The notes below the pieces were generated by a model. The model did no database searches, was not told the origin of the DNA, and saw only the letters and a program-made list of their open reading frames with translations. This document shows positions 36,257 through 44,720 of a stretch of DNA of 55,179 nt, piece after piece. The DNA is from CAZQCI01 sp964592255 (lineage in GTDB: Bacteria > UBA10199 > SBBF01). Position 1 is the first letter of the stretch. The number at the start of each line of letters is the position of its first letter. The stretch spans positions 1-55,179 of the forward strand of contig CAZQCI010000004.1 of assembly GCA_964592255.1 (NCBI GenBank), in the 5' to 3' direction. A program made the position numbers and the translations under genes.

Positions 36257-36723
36257 GGCACCACCGTAACAGTCGCCCAAGCGGCGATCCCTTCTTTTTT
36301 ACCGGTAAAACCCAAACCTTCTTCAGTGGTCGCCTTGATATTTACGGCATTCAAGGGGAGAGATAAAAGTTCAGCAATATTCTTTTTCATTTCTACCTTG
36401 TAAGAACCCAATTTTGGCTCCTCAGCAATCACCACCGTATCCACGTTGTTGGGTTTGTACCCAGCTTTCTTTAAAAGTTGGAAAACCTCTTTCAAAAACA
36501 TTGTGGAATCGGCATTTTTCCAACGTGGGTCCTTATCGGAAAAATGCTCGCCAATATCGCCTAAACCAACCGCACCCAAGAATGCATCACACACTGCATG
36601 CAGCAACACATCTGCATCCGAATGGCCCAACAAACCTTTATGGTGAGGTATCGTGACACCCCCGATAATTAAAGGACGCCCTTCAACCAATTTATGAACA
36701 TCGTAACCAATTCCTATACGCAT
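36247..36723 (-). CDS. ispF: 2-C-methyl-D-erythritol 2,4-cyclodiphosphate synthase
   Basis: This 158-residue MEP-pathway enzyme converts CDP-ME 2-phosphate to the cyclodiphosphate. It shows the metal site GYDVHKL (D8, H10), LGHSDADVLLHA, and the IKATTEEGLGFTG signature. Length is normal. Read leftward, ispD precedes it with a palindromic repeat between, and cysS follows with a ten-base overlap, so the three form one unit for isoprenoid precursor supply plus tRNA charging. Confidence 0.97.
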   Translation of the reverse strand: MRIGIGYDVHKLVEGRPLIIGGVTIPHHKGLLGHSDADVLLHAVCDAFLGAVGLGDIGEHFSDKDPRWKNADSTMFLKEVFQLLKKAGYKPNNVDTVVIAEEPKLGSYKVEMKKNIAELLSLPLNAVNIKATTEEGLGFTGKKEGIAAWATVTVVPCL

Positions 36724-36734
36724 AGTTTTTTGAG

Positions 36735-36816
36735 TAACTCCCCCTAACCCCCTCTTATACTAAGAGGGGGAAAAATAATTCCTCCCCTTAATGTAAGGGG
36801 AGGTCAGGAGGGGTTA
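36735..36816. repeat. Palindromic GC-rich element, copy A (inverted partner of 37498-37578)
   Basis: This 82-base element consists of two perfect 10-bp hairpins with three-base loops (CCCCCTCTTA/TAAGAGGGGG and CCTCCCCTTA/TAAGGGGAGG), joined by AAAAATAATT. They are framed by TAACTCCCCCT and AGGAGGGGTTA, which can also pair, so the whole can fold as a three-stem cross. It includes the ispD stop codon. It matches the reverse complement of copy B with three differences. Confidence 0.92.
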
Positions 36817-37485
36817 TGTAGTTTCCAAATAATATGCAGCCAATTTTAAATCCAAGGGTGTTGTCACTTTTATATTCACCCGATCCCCTTCTACTGTAAA
36901 AACTGAAACACCATTTTCTTCAACCAACATGGCCTCATCCGTAAACCGAGGGTCTGCATAAGGAAGAGATTGATAAGCCTTTTGAAGAAAAGAAGCCTTA
37001 AATCCTTGGGGTGTTTGCACGGCAACTAAAGAATGACGAGGATAAGTTTTTACAATTTTGTCCCCCTGTTTTTCTTTAATGGTATCCGCGACCGGCACAA
37101 CCGGAATACAGGCCCCTTTTTCTTGCGTCTGTTTTAGAACACGACGAATTAATTCAGGGCTTACCAACGGACGAACGGCATCGTGGATTAAAACAATATC
37201 GTCATCATCAAGATCAAGAGAAGCAAAACCTTTTGCAACCGACTCACTGCGGCTGTTTCCACCGGCAATAAAATCAACTGTGGCCCGATTATTTTTTTTC
37301 AATTCTTCCACATCATCTTCCGGCACGCATACAACAATTTTTTCAAAAATTTTAACGGATACAAAAGCATCCAGAACCCAATCTAGCAAGCGATGACCCG
37401 CCAATTCGAGATACTGTTTTCGGGTTTCTCCACCAAAGCGGATTCCCAAGCCTGCTGCAGGAATAATGGCGTAGTCTTTTGACAA
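36814..37485 (-). CDS. ispD: 2-C-methyl-D-erythritol 4-phosphate cytidylyltransferase
   Basis: This 223-residue MEP-pathway enzyme has the nucleotide loop IPAAGLGIRFGG and KQYLEL, the IHDAVRPLV motif, VPVADTIK and TPQGF. It makes CDP-methylerythritol from CTP. The start is TTG at 37485, since the glycine loop follows directly and no ATG or GTG is available; a GAGA-type ribosome-binding site lies a few bases upstream. It is enclosed by an inverted pair of palindromic elements, one in its leader and one over its stop codon. Confidence 0.95.
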   Translation of the reverse strand: MSKDYAIIPAAGLGIRFGGETRKQYLELAGHRLLDWVLDAFVSVKIFEKIVVCVPEDDVEELKKNNRATVDFIAGGNSRSESVAKGFASLDLDDDDIVLIHDAVRPLVSPELIRRVLKQTQEKGACIPVVPVADTIKEKQGDKIVKTYPRHSLVAVQTPQGFKASFLQKAYQSLPYADPRFTDEAMLVEENGVSVFTVEGDRVNIKVTTPLDLKLAAYYLETT

Positions 37486-37497
37486 TATGAATCTCTA

Positions 37498-37578
37498 TAA
37501 CCCCTCCTACCCCCCCTTACATTAAGGGGAGGAATTATTTTTCCCCCTCTTAGTATAAGAGGGGGTCAGGGGGAGTTA
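37498..37578. repeat. Palindromic GC-rich element, copy B (inverted partner of 36735-36816)
   Basis: This 81-base element lies between trpG and ispD. It is the reverse complement of copy A with two substitutions and one missing base, and has the same two hairpins. It sits about 12 bases before the ispD TTG start, so it lies in the leader of ispD in a shared transcript. It could attenuate, stabilise or process the mRNA. Confidence 0.92.
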
Positions 37579-37586
37579 TAAATCCC

Positions 37587-38174
37587 TTATAACTCTAAAA
37601 AATTCTTGAGTAACTTTTTCCCCGCGACTGTCAGAATAGATTCCGGATGAAATTGTACCCCTTCCAACTTCCATTTCTTATGCCGCACCCCCATAATTAA
37701 TCCATCTTCGGTCCAAGCACTTATTTCCAATTCGGCCGGACAACTTTCTTTTTCGATGATTAAAGAATGATACCGCGTTGCCACAAAAGGATTTTCAAGA
37801 CCTTTAAAAATTGTTTTCCCGTCATGATGGATTAAAGATGTTTTTCCATGCATAATTTGTGGCGCACGAATAATATTGCCACCTAAAGCAGCTCCAATAG
37901 ATTGATGCCCTAAACACACTCCTAATAGGGGAAAACGCCCCGCAAACTTTTGAATAAGAGGAACTGAAATACCGGCTTCTTTAGGGGTACAAGGACCTGG
38001 CGAAATAACAATTCTTTCGGGATTAAGACGTTCAATATCATCTAAAGAAATTTGATTATTGCGAACAACTTTAATTTCTTGTTCCGGATCTTTTTTTTCA
38101 GACAAAAGAATTTCACCCAAATATTGAACCAGGTTGTAGGTAAACGAATCGTAATTGTCGATGATGAGAATCAT
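37587..38174 (-). CDS. trpG: Anthranilate synthase component II (glutamine amidotransferase)
   Basis: This 195-residue class I glutamine amidotransferase starts ILIIDNYDSFTYNLVQYLGE (positions 2-21) and has the oxyanion loop ISPGPCTPKEAGIS, nucleophile elbow GVCLGHQSIG (Cys in GVCLGH), and the His-Glu pair in GVQFHPES. It feeds ammonia to TrpE, with which it is coupled by a four-base overlap. It could also serve p-aminobenzoate synthesis as PabA, since the subunit is shared in many bacteria. Confidence 0.93.
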   Translation of the reverse strand: MILIIDNYDSFTYNLVQYLGEILLSEKKDPEQEIKVVRNNQISLDDIERLNPERIVISPGPCTPKEAGISVPLIQKFAGRFPLLGVCLGHQSIGAALGGNIIRAPQIMHGKTSLIHHDGKTIFKGLENPFVATRYHSLIIEKESCPAELEISAWTEDGLIMGVRHKKWKLEGVQFHPESILTVAGKKLLKNFLEL

Positions 38175-39652
38175 GTTAAAGACTCCAAGGCCGCAATCAT
38201 TCCTCTGGCTTTATTACAACTTTCTTTAAATTCCAATTTAGGAATGGAGTCGTAAACAATACCTCCTGCAGCCTGAACATACATTTTCTTTTTAGTCAGT
38301 AACGCCGTACGAATGGTAATAGCCATATCCATATTACCATCAAAACCAATATAACCAACGGCTCCACCGTAAATTCCACGCCGTTTACCTTCCAACTCCT
38401 CAATAATCTCCATAGCTCTAATTTTCGGTGCGCCAGTTAAAGTTCCAGCGGGGAAAGTGGCACGCAAAACATGGAAAGCATTCAATCCTTTTTTCAATCT
38501 ACCAGAAACGTGAGAAACCAAGTGCATCACGTGAGAATAGCGCTCCAACACTTCCTGCTCATCCACCTTAACACTGCCCGCTTCACAAACACGGCCTAGA
38601 TCGTTGCGGCCCAAATCCACCAGCATCACATGTTCGGCCCGTTCTTTGGGGTCGTTTTTCAATTCTATTTCCATGGCCTCGTCTTCTTCCGGGGTTTTTC
38701 CTCGTTTGCGCGTACCAGCGATCGGGCGCAACTCTACCTTATCATGTTCCAGGCGCACCATCACTTCCGGAGACGCCCCCACCATCGCCATATCTTCTAA
38801 TTGCAGAAAATAAAGGTAAGGCGAAGGATTAATACGACGTATGGCCCGATACAAAGAAAAAGGATTAATATCCACTTCCGCTTCAAAACGATTAGAAATT
38901 TGAACCTGAAAAATATCTCCTGCTTTGACATACTCTTTGGCTTTTTCTACCAAAGCACAATATTCTTCTTCGGAATAAAGTGGTTTAAGAGTCGCCTGAA
39001 CAGCTTCCCCCGTTTTTTTAATTTCCTTAGCCGTCGGTGAAGGACAAGGCCCTCTCAACTTACTTACCAACTTTTCAATCTTGTGTACTCCTTCTTCGTA
39101 GTGAGATTTAAGAGAACCTTCTTTTGATACATGAATGTTAGCCACTACCTGCATCACCTGACGGGCATTATCGAAAATCACCACAGTGTCAGTGACAAGA
39201 AAATAAGCATCGTATAAATTTAACTCATCTTGAGCCGTTTGAGGAATGGTTTCAAAATGCCGCACCATATCGTAAGCCAAATAACCAACAACACCCCCAA
39301 AAAAACGAGGCAGATTTTCATCAGGTACCGGCTTAAATTGGTGTAAGTATTCTTCTAATGTTTCCAAAGGATCTTTTGAAAACGAATGAGATTCCTTGTG
39401 ATGACCTTTTAAGATTTCTACTTTAGAGCCCCGGCTTTTGAAAATAGCCCGTGGTTCGGTACCTAAAAAGCTATAACGGCCCCATTTTTCTCCACCGACA
39501 ACGCTTTCAAGCAAAAAATCATGTTTACCGGTTTGAATTTTTAGAAAAGCAGATACAGGAGTATCGATATCGGCAGGAATCGTTTTCGTCAGGGGAATTA
39601 AATTTCCCTGAGCGGCTTTGGCTTGAAACTCTTCAAAAGTCAGCGATAGCAT
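38171..39652 (-). CDS. trpE: Anthranilate synthase component I
   Basis: This chorismate-utilising enzyme of about 493 residues shows the TrpE-type N-terminus LIPLTKTIPADIDTPVSAFLKI (divided at TIPAD), then the core motifs QVQISNRFE, LRPIAGTRKRG, HVMLVDLGRNDLGRV, ATFPAGTLTGAPK and GGAVGYIGF. The N-terminal pattern favours TrpE over PabB. The start is set at ATG 39652; a TTG nine bases upstream is the other option. It forms a coupled pair with trpG; no other trp genes are in the window. Confidence 0.94.
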   Translation of the reverse strand: MLSLTFEEFQAKAAQGNLIPLTKTIPADIDTPVSAFLKIQTGKHDFLLESVVGGEKWGRYSFLGTEPRAIFKSRGSKVEILKGHHKESHSFSKDPLETLEEYLHQFKPVPDENLPRFFGGVVGYLAYDMVRHFETIPQTAQDELNLYDAYFLVTDTVVIFDNARQVMQVVANIHVSKEGSLKSHYEEGVHKIEKLVSKLRGPCPSPTAKEIKKTGEAVQATLKPLYSEEEYCALVEKAKEYVKAGDIFQVQISNRFEAEVDINPFSLYRAIRRINPSPYLYFLQLEDMAMVGASPEVMVRLEHDKVELRPIAGTRKRGKTPEEDEAMEIELKNDPKERAEHVMLVDLGRNDLGRVCEAGSVKVDEQEVLERYSHVMHLVSHVSGRLKKGLNAFHVLRATFPAGTLTGAPKIRAMEIIEELEGKRRGIYGGAVGYIGFDGNMDMAITIRTALLTKKKMYVQAAGGIVYDSIPKLEFKESCNKARGMIAALESLT

Positions 39653-39697
39653 AAAACCCAAAGTGCCATGTTCAGCGTCTCTTTTCCATCAAAAAAA

Positions 39698-40879
39698 TCA
39701 ATAAGCGTGGCCTAAACCTTTCACCAACTCCACAATCAAAGAGGCTTGTTCCGGGGCCACAAAAGAGTATCCCGAAGGAAAATAAGTCACACCTCCGTTA
39801 TGCCTAGGCCCCAAAGCCGTTTTCTCGTGACCCATGAGCTGACGCAAAGCCGAAAAGGCATACTCATTGGAAAATTTATCATCTAAACCCAAAACCACCT
39901 GTAAACGACGAGGATAAATCAATAAGGCAACATCAAAAATATTTGCCTGGTGCAGAAGAGGCTTTAAACATTGGCAAGAATGATGAAAAGAGGAACACTG
40001 CACTTCATAGCCCGTAAATAAAGCATGCGTTTCAACATTTTCAAAGCGAGCATCCAAAGCACCCGCCAACAAAGCAATATTAGAGCCAAAACTTACTCCA
40101 GAAATGGTATTGTGCTTTTCATCAATCACCAAAGGTACTCCTAGTTTTTGCAATTCCCTTTTCTCTAAAATGTCTTCTGCATAGAGAGCATCCAAAGTAG
40201 CTGAAACTACAAACAAGTCTTCATGCGGTAAGCTAATTTCTTCGTAGTGATTCATCAATTCATGTGGACCAAAACTCCTCACATCAGGCACTAAAACAAC
40301 GTACCCTTCTCTCGCCTTGATTAATCCCATACCTGAAACATAACTTAACGGATCTAAGGTCGCCTCTTCTTTATGAGAACTATGCCCATGAAAATATAAA
40401 AAAGTAGGTTTTGCTACTTCGGGGTGTTCTTCCGGAACAAGAAGATAGGCTTGCAAGGATCGTTGTTGGTATCCCCTATAGCTCACTTGATATAAACGGA
40501 CGGCTCCCTCAAGAGATTGCGGATCTTTCAATAACAAATAAGAACCATGATTTTCAAAAGAAGGACAAGAATATGCTGTCGCACGCGTACGTCTCCAACG
40601 AGTGAGAAAATTACATCCGGGGTTAAGATACTTTTTTAAATTACTCTCATGTAAGCTAAAAGGAAAAGGAGTCAAAGAAACCTGAAGAGCTCTGTGAGAC
40701 ATGTCTAATTCTGTAGGGGGAATTTTAAGAAGAGAGTTGAGTTGATTATAAAACTGTTTTTGCCATGTTTCCAAAGAGCCGCCTCGATAGCTTAAGGCAT
40801 AAGTCAAAGCCGGCCCTTCTGGATAAGAAGAACAAGACAAAAGAAATAACAGACAAATAAAAAACGGAAATTTAGTCAC
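39698..40879 (-). CDS. Lipoprotein alpha/beta hydrolase (esterase-like)
   Basis: This 393-residue protein has a lipoprotein signal with LLSC at the cleavage site (about residues 12-16). The mature part has the alpha/beta hydrolase landmarks FLYFHGHSSHKEEA (oxyanion region), PDVRSFGPHE and the nucleophile elbow GVSFGSN, and ends with an ALGPRHNGG segment that may carry the histidine. It is closest in style to dienelactone hydrolase or acetyl-xylan esterase families, but the substrate is unknown. It overlaps the tyrS 3' end by eight bases. Confidence 0.8.
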   Translation of the reverse strand: MTKFPFFICLLFLLSCSSYPEGPALTYALSYRGGSLETWQKQFYNQLNSLLKIPPTELDMSHRALQVSLTPFPFSLHESNLKKYLNPGCNFLTRWRRTRATAYSCPSFENHGSYLLLKDPQSLEGAVRLYQVSYRGYQQRSLQAYLLVPEEHPEVAKPTFLYFHGHSSHKEEATLDPLSYVSGMGLIKAREGYVVLVPDVRSFGPHELMNHYEEISLPHEDLFVVSATLDALYAEDILEKRELQKLGVPLVIDEKHNTISGVSFGSNIALLAGALDARFENVETHALFTGYEVQCSSFHHSCQCLKPLLHQANIFDVALLIYPRRLQVVLGLDDKFSNEYAFSALRQLMGHEKTALGPRHNGGVTYFPSGYSFVAPEQASLIVELVKGLGHAY

Positions 40880-42077
40880 GAAACACGATTTTTTTAAACT
40901 TACGTTTACCCACCTGAATTAAATATTCACCTTGAGCCTGTATTTGAAGAGTAGAATCTTCCACTTTTTCTTGATTGAGCTTAACCCCACCCTGCTCCAC
41001 AAGGCGACGCGCTTCTCCATTGCTTTTTGAAAGCCCACTTTGAGTCATCAAAGCAAGAAGCCCCAAAGGCGAGTGGGTTTGCTTAAGACTGTAAACTTCA
41101 ATATCTTCCGGTAACTGGCCGGCAGAAAAAACCTCATTAAACTCTTCTTCGGCTTTTTCTGCAGCCTCAGAAGAATGAAAACGAGCAACGAGTTCTTTAC
41201 CCAAATTCGCTTTCACCTGTTTAGGATGTTGAATAGAGTCTTCCACTTCCTTCTTCAACTTCCTAACCTCGGCTATACTGAGTGTGCTCAGCAATTCATA
41301 ATAACGCCACATCAAATTATCACTGATGGACATAATTTTTCCAAAAATATCTTTTGGGGGCTCCTGAATACCAATGTAATTATCATAAGACTTGCTCATT
41401 TTTTGAACGCCATCTGTTCCTTCCAACAAAGGCATCATCAGAACAACTTGAGGGGTTTGTCCTTCTTCACGTTGAAATTGTCGTCCCATAAGAAGATTGA
41501 ATTTTTGATCGGTACCTCCCAATTCGATATCGGATTTTAAAGCTACCGAATCCCATCCTTGCAACACAGGATAGAGAAATTCATGAATAGAAAGGGGCTC
41601 CTGCGCTTTAAAACGCTTGGAAAAATCGTCACGTTCCAACATACGCGCCACCGTATACCGACCGGAAAGCCTGATCAAACCTTTAGCTCCTAAAGGGTCA
41701 AGCCATTCACTATTGAAACGCACTTCCGTTTTTTTCTCATCGAGAATTTTATAAACTTGAGCCTTGTAAGTAGTGACATTTTTAGCAATGGCCGTTTCAT
41801 CTAAAGCAGGTCGGGTCGAAAGACGACCACTAGGATCGCCAATGCTGGCGGTGAAATCCCCAATAAGAAAGATAATGTGATGCCCCAGTTCCTGCAATTG
41901 GCGCATTTTATTAAGGAGTACAGTATGACCCAAATGTAGATCAGGAGCGGTAGGATCAAATCCCGCTTTTACACGTAAAGGACGACCTTCTTTTAACTTT
42001 TCAACCAATTCAGCTTCGTTAATAATTTCGACAGCTCCCCGCTTGATCACTTCCATTTGTTCTGAAACAGACTTCAT
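40872..42077 (-). CDS. tyrS: Tyrosyl-tRNA synthetase
   Basis: This class I synthetase of about 401 residues has the HIGH-type HLGH in DPTAPDLHLGHTV, the tyrosine/ATP-site GDFTASIGDPSGR, the KMSKS loop, and a C-terminal S4 domain (RRLVEQGGVKLN). The start is ATG 42077, one base after the ymdB stop, with GGAG just upstream. A longer in-frame start at 42155 would add residues inside ymdB and is not expected. It is of the shorter TyrZ-like form that starts close to the Rossmann domain. Confidence 0.96.
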   Translation of the reverse strand: MKSVSEQMEVIKRGAVEIINEAELVEKLKEGRPLRVKAGFDPTAPDLHLGHTVLLNKMRQLQELGHHIIFLIGDFTASIGDPSGRLSTRPALDETAIAKNVTTYKAQVYKILDEKKTEVRFNSEWLDPLGAKGLIRLSGRYTVARMLERDDFSKRFKAQEPLSIHEFLYPVLQGWDSVALKSDIELGGTDQKFNLLMGRQFQREEGQTPQVVLMMPLLEGTDGVQKMSKSYDNYIGIQEPPKDIFGKIMSISDNLMWRYYELLSTLSIAEVRKLKKEVEDSIQHPKQVKANLGKELVARFHSSEAAEKAEEEFNEVFSAGQLPEDIEVYSLKQTHSPLGLLALMTQSGLSKSNGEARRLVEQGGVKLNQEKVEDSTLQIQAQGEYLIQVGKRKFKKIVFRD

Positions 42078-42078
42078 A

Positions 42079-42870
42079 TCACTCCATTCTTTTACAAATT
42101 CTTTGGATTGAAACAGCCTTTTTAGCATGTTCATCAATCGTAACAATAGCGCCATTCAAACGCACATCTCCAGAACCGACTTCAAACTTAACAGGAAGCG
42201 AAGTGCGAAAACGCTTAATGACCAACTCTTTATTCATTCCAATAACGGAATGATGCGGACCCGTCATCCCCAAGTCAGTCATATAAGCGCATCCACGAGG
42301 AAGCACTTCTTCGTCAGCTGTAGGAACATGTGTGTGGGTTCCAACACAGGCTTGAAGCATACCATCAGCATACCAGCCCATGGCTCTTTTTTCGGAAGTA
42401 GTTTCCGCATGAAAATCGAGCACAAAAATATCCGCCTCCCCTTTTGTTTTTTCCATCAATTCATCCAAACCTCTAAAAGGGCAATCGGGCTGGGGGTTCA
42501 TAAACACTTTCCCCATCAGGTTAAACACAGCGACCCTCACGCCTTTTTTGGTTTCGGCAATCACCCAACCACGCCCGGGGGCTTCCGGTGACAAGTTAGC
42601 GGGTCTTAAAACTTTATAATTGGGCTCGCTTAAGTGAGAATAAATATCATTGCAGTACCAAATATGATTGCCGGAGGTCATGACATCAACGGAGGCATCA
42701 AAAAGTTCTTGGGCTAAACGGGAAGTAATCCCCCGACCTTGGGCGGCATTTTCACAATTAGCCACCACTAAATCTAAAGAGTGTTCTTTACGTAAAGTCG
42801 GAACGAATTGCTTCACTGCTTTTCGGCCCGGCTCACCAAAAATATCTCCAATAAAAAGAATGTTCATCAT
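42079..42870 (-). CDS. ymdB: YmdB-family metallophosphoesterase
   Basis: This 263-residue protein has the motifs of the TIGR00282/YmdB group: NILFIGDIFGEPGRKAV with metal-binding D9, ANCENAAQGRG, TSGNHIWY, FHAETTSEK and GTHTHVPTAD. Members are binuclear metal phosphodiesterases, and B. subtilis YmdB cleaves cyclic nucleotides and affects biofilm genes. The physiological substrate here is unknown. It is coupled to the upstream cyclo-ligase gene by an ATGA overlap and to tyrS by a one-base gap. Confidence 0.92.
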   Translation of the reverse strand: MMNILFIGDIFGEPGRKAVKQFVPTLRKEHSLDLVVANCENAAQGRGITSRLAQELFDASVDVMTSGNHIWYCNDIYSHLSEPNYKVLRPANLSPEAPGRGWVIAETKKGVRVAVFNLMGKVFMNPQPDCPFRGLDELMEKTKGEADIFVLDFHAETTSEKRAMGWYADGMLQACVGTHTHVPTADEEVLPRGCAYMTDLGMTGPHHSVIGMNKELVIKRFRTSLPVKFEVGSGDVRLNGAIVTIDEHAKKAVSIQRICKRME

Positions 42871-43436
42871 GTTGTTATAGGGTATTCCGCCTTTTCAGTT
42901 ATCACACGGGAGACTTTTTTATCCCAAGGGTCGGTAGGGAGAACTTCTACCATTTGATAATCGTAGGCCAAGCCTACAGATACGTCACTAAATCGTTCCA
43001 AAATAGCGTCGTAAAAAGCACGCCCAAAACCTAAACGGAACCCTCGCTTATCAAAAGCCACACCCGGAACAATAAGAAGATCTAAAGTTTCCTCGGAGGC
43101 CAAGGGTTTACAACTATGCTTAGGTTCCATAATACCCCAAGCGCCCTTTTCCAAATCCGCTGGTTCGGTAACCTCGTAAAATTTTAATCCTTGTTCTACA
43201 CGGGGAAAATAAACGGTTTTACTTTCTTCCAAAGCCTTCATAAACAAAAGATGGGTTTCTACTTCATGGCGAGCACCTGCATAAAACCCTACTCGTTCAC
43301 TTTTTTTCCAAAGAGAATGCTTAAGCACACGTGCCTGGATCTGTTGACTTAAACTATTTACTTCTTCAGGAGTCATCGCCAAACGCTTTTCCAGCATCTG
43401 TTTGCGTAATAGGTCTTTTTGCAGATTTTGCGTCAT
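42867..43436 (-). CDS. 5-formyltetrahydrofolate cyclo-ligase
   Basis: This protein of about 189 residues converts 5-formyl-THF to methenyl-THF with ATP. It has the family's KxxLRKQML start, GFYAGARHEVETH, and the C-terminal DLLIVPGVAFDKRGFRLGFGRAFYD block with the GFGxxxYD ATP loop. The start is set at ATG 43436: an in-frame ATG at 43469 would put the 5' end inside 6S RNA. The zapA-6S-cyclo-ligase order mirrors the zapA-ssrS-ygfA order of enterics. It is followed by ymdB with an ATGA overlap. Confidence 0.93.
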   Translation of the reverse strand: MTQNLQKDLLRKQMLEKRLAMTPEEVNSLSQQIQARVLKHSLWKKSERVGFYAGARHEVETHLLFMKALEESKTVYFPRVEQGLKFYEVTEPADLEKGAWGIMEPKHSCKPLASEETLDLLIVPGVAFDKRGFRLGFGRAFYDAILERFSDVSVGLAYDYQMVEVLPTDPWDKKVSRVITEKAEYPITT

Positions 43437-43450
43437 GGATAAAAAGGTGG

Positions 43451-43652
43451 GAAAAAATCCCCCCGCCATAAGCCGTCGAAACCGTTATTTTTTAACCCTG
43501 ATTAAAAATCAAGGTGGGGTCCATGTTACTCCTTCAGGCTTTCCTATTCCCTGTAAACTTCCAGGGGAGGACATGCACACCGGAGCAAGAGACAGACCCC
43601 TTTTGGTATTTATAGGTTAAAAATAAACGCGGCTCCCACGTACCAGGCAGGG
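43451..43652 (-). ncRNA. ssrS: 6S RNA
   Basis: This intergenic stretch of about 200 bases folds like 6S RNA. On the minus strand a closing stem pairs GATCCCCCTGCC with GGCGGGGGGATT. The middle carries the conserved CTCCGGTGTGCATG, GGGAATAGGAAAGCCTGA and CCCACCTTGAT segments, and a terminal hairpin CCTTGATT/AATCAGGG. GGGGTC and GACCCC flank the central bubble. A TATAAA box at 43658-43663 fits a start near 43652. 6S RNA mimics an open promoter and holds sigma-70 RNA polymerase in stationary phase. Its place between zapA and the cyclo-ligase gene is the conserved location. Exact ends are estimated. Confidence 0.92.
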
Positions 43653-43675
43653 GGATCTTTATATCTCAATGAACC

Positions 43676-43945
43676 TTACGGCAACTTCGACTTCAAGTTT
43701 TCTAAACTTTGAGACCACTTCTCTATCATCTCAGATTGTTCTTTCTTTGTCTTGAAAAAATCATCGGCAATATTTAAGGCCGTTAAAATCGCCACATTCG
43801 CCGTTGAAATCGCTTTGTTGCTGACAACAATTTCATTCATTTTCTTATTAACATAATCGGCGACTTTTTTCACCGCCTTTTCGTCATTATCACTTTTAAA
43901 GACGAATTTTTGATTAAGAATATTAATTTCAAAAGTTTGTTTCAT
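43676..43945 (-). CDS. zapA: Cell division protein ZapA
   Basis: This 89-residue protein starts with the ZapA pattern EINILNQKFVFKSD, then a helix with VADYVNKKM, TANVAILTALNIADDFF, and a C-terminal coiled-coil. ZapA crosslinks FtsZ filaments at the division ring. Length is slightly below the E. coli protein but typical of short ZapA forms. It directly precedes the 6S RNA gene on the same strand; the 6S -10 box lies just after its stop. Confidence 0.9.
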   Translation of the reverse strand: MKQTFEINILNQKFVFKSDNDEKAVKKVADYVNKKMNEIVVSNKAISTANVAILTALNIADDFFKTKKEQSEMIEKWSQSLENLKSKLP

Positions 43946-44012
43946 GATGGAAATCGGGTCCTTGGATAGGGACTATTGAAGAAGTAAACTAAAGAGTCAA
44001 TAGGTTTGTGGA

Positions 44013-44720
44013 CTAAGCCTTTAAATCAAGTTTGGGACGTTCTTTAAGCAGTTTCCATTTACCGATAGCCAAGCCGCTTAAAGTAAGAGGGCCAAAAGAA
44101 GTTCTCACTAAAGTTTTAACAGTCAGGCCAACGGCTTCACACATACGCCGGATTTGACGATTACGACCTTCCATCAAAGTAATACGCAGCCAGGTGGATT
44201 TAGGGTTCTCTTCAATAGTTTCAACACGCGCTGGCAAGGTACGCCGACCATCCAGCCACAAACCTTGTTGAAGTCGCTGGATTTGGCGTGGGCCAGGTTT
44301 GGGAGACACTTTAACCTGATAAATTTTACGGAGATGATGACGAGGATGAGTCAGTTTTTCAGCCAAATCACCATCATTGGTTAAGAGCAATAATCCTTCA
44401 GAATCGTAATCCAAACGCCCCACCGGCTTTAATGATTTCATTTTAGGTGGAAGATAGTCATAAATGGTTTTTCGATTTTCCGGGTCATCCCGGGTCACCA
44501 CACATTTCTTAGGTTTATGAAAAAGCAAATACTGAAGCTGAGCGGCCTGCTGAAGCACTTTGCCTTTTACTGTGATTTTAGAAACAACTGGATCGGCCTT
44601 AAAACCCAAAGTTGTAATCTTTTCACCATCAACAAAGACTTTTCCTTCACGGACTAAATCCTCCGCCTGACGTCGAGATAACCCCGTGGACCGGGCAATG
44701 ATTTTTTGGATGCGTTCCAT
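44013..44720 (-). CDS. rluB: 23S rRNA pseudouridine synthase, RluB/RsuA family
   Basis: This 235-residue protein has an N-terminal S4 domain (RSTGLSRRQAEDLVREGKV, about 10-28), then KPKKCVVTRDDPENRKTIYDYLP, the catalytic GRLDYDSEGLLLLTNDG with the Asp in RLDYD, and EGRNRQIRRMCEAVGL. It modifies a single uridine in 23S rRNA; RluB at position 2605 is the best guess by family. It overlaps scpB by one base (TGATG), a common scpA-scpB-rluB order. Confidence 0.92.
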   Translation of the reverse strand: MERIQKIIARSTGLSRRQAEDLVREGKVFVDGEKITTLGFKADPVVSKITVKGKVLQQAAQLQYLLFHKPKKCVVTRDDPENRKTIYDYLPPKMKSLKPVGRLDYDSEGLLLLTNDGDLAEKLTHPRHHLRKIYQVKVSPKPGPRQIQRLQQGLWLDGRRTLPARVETIEENPKSTWLRITLMEGRNRQIRRMCEAVGLTVKTLVRTSFGPLTLSGLAIGKWKLLKERPKLDLKA

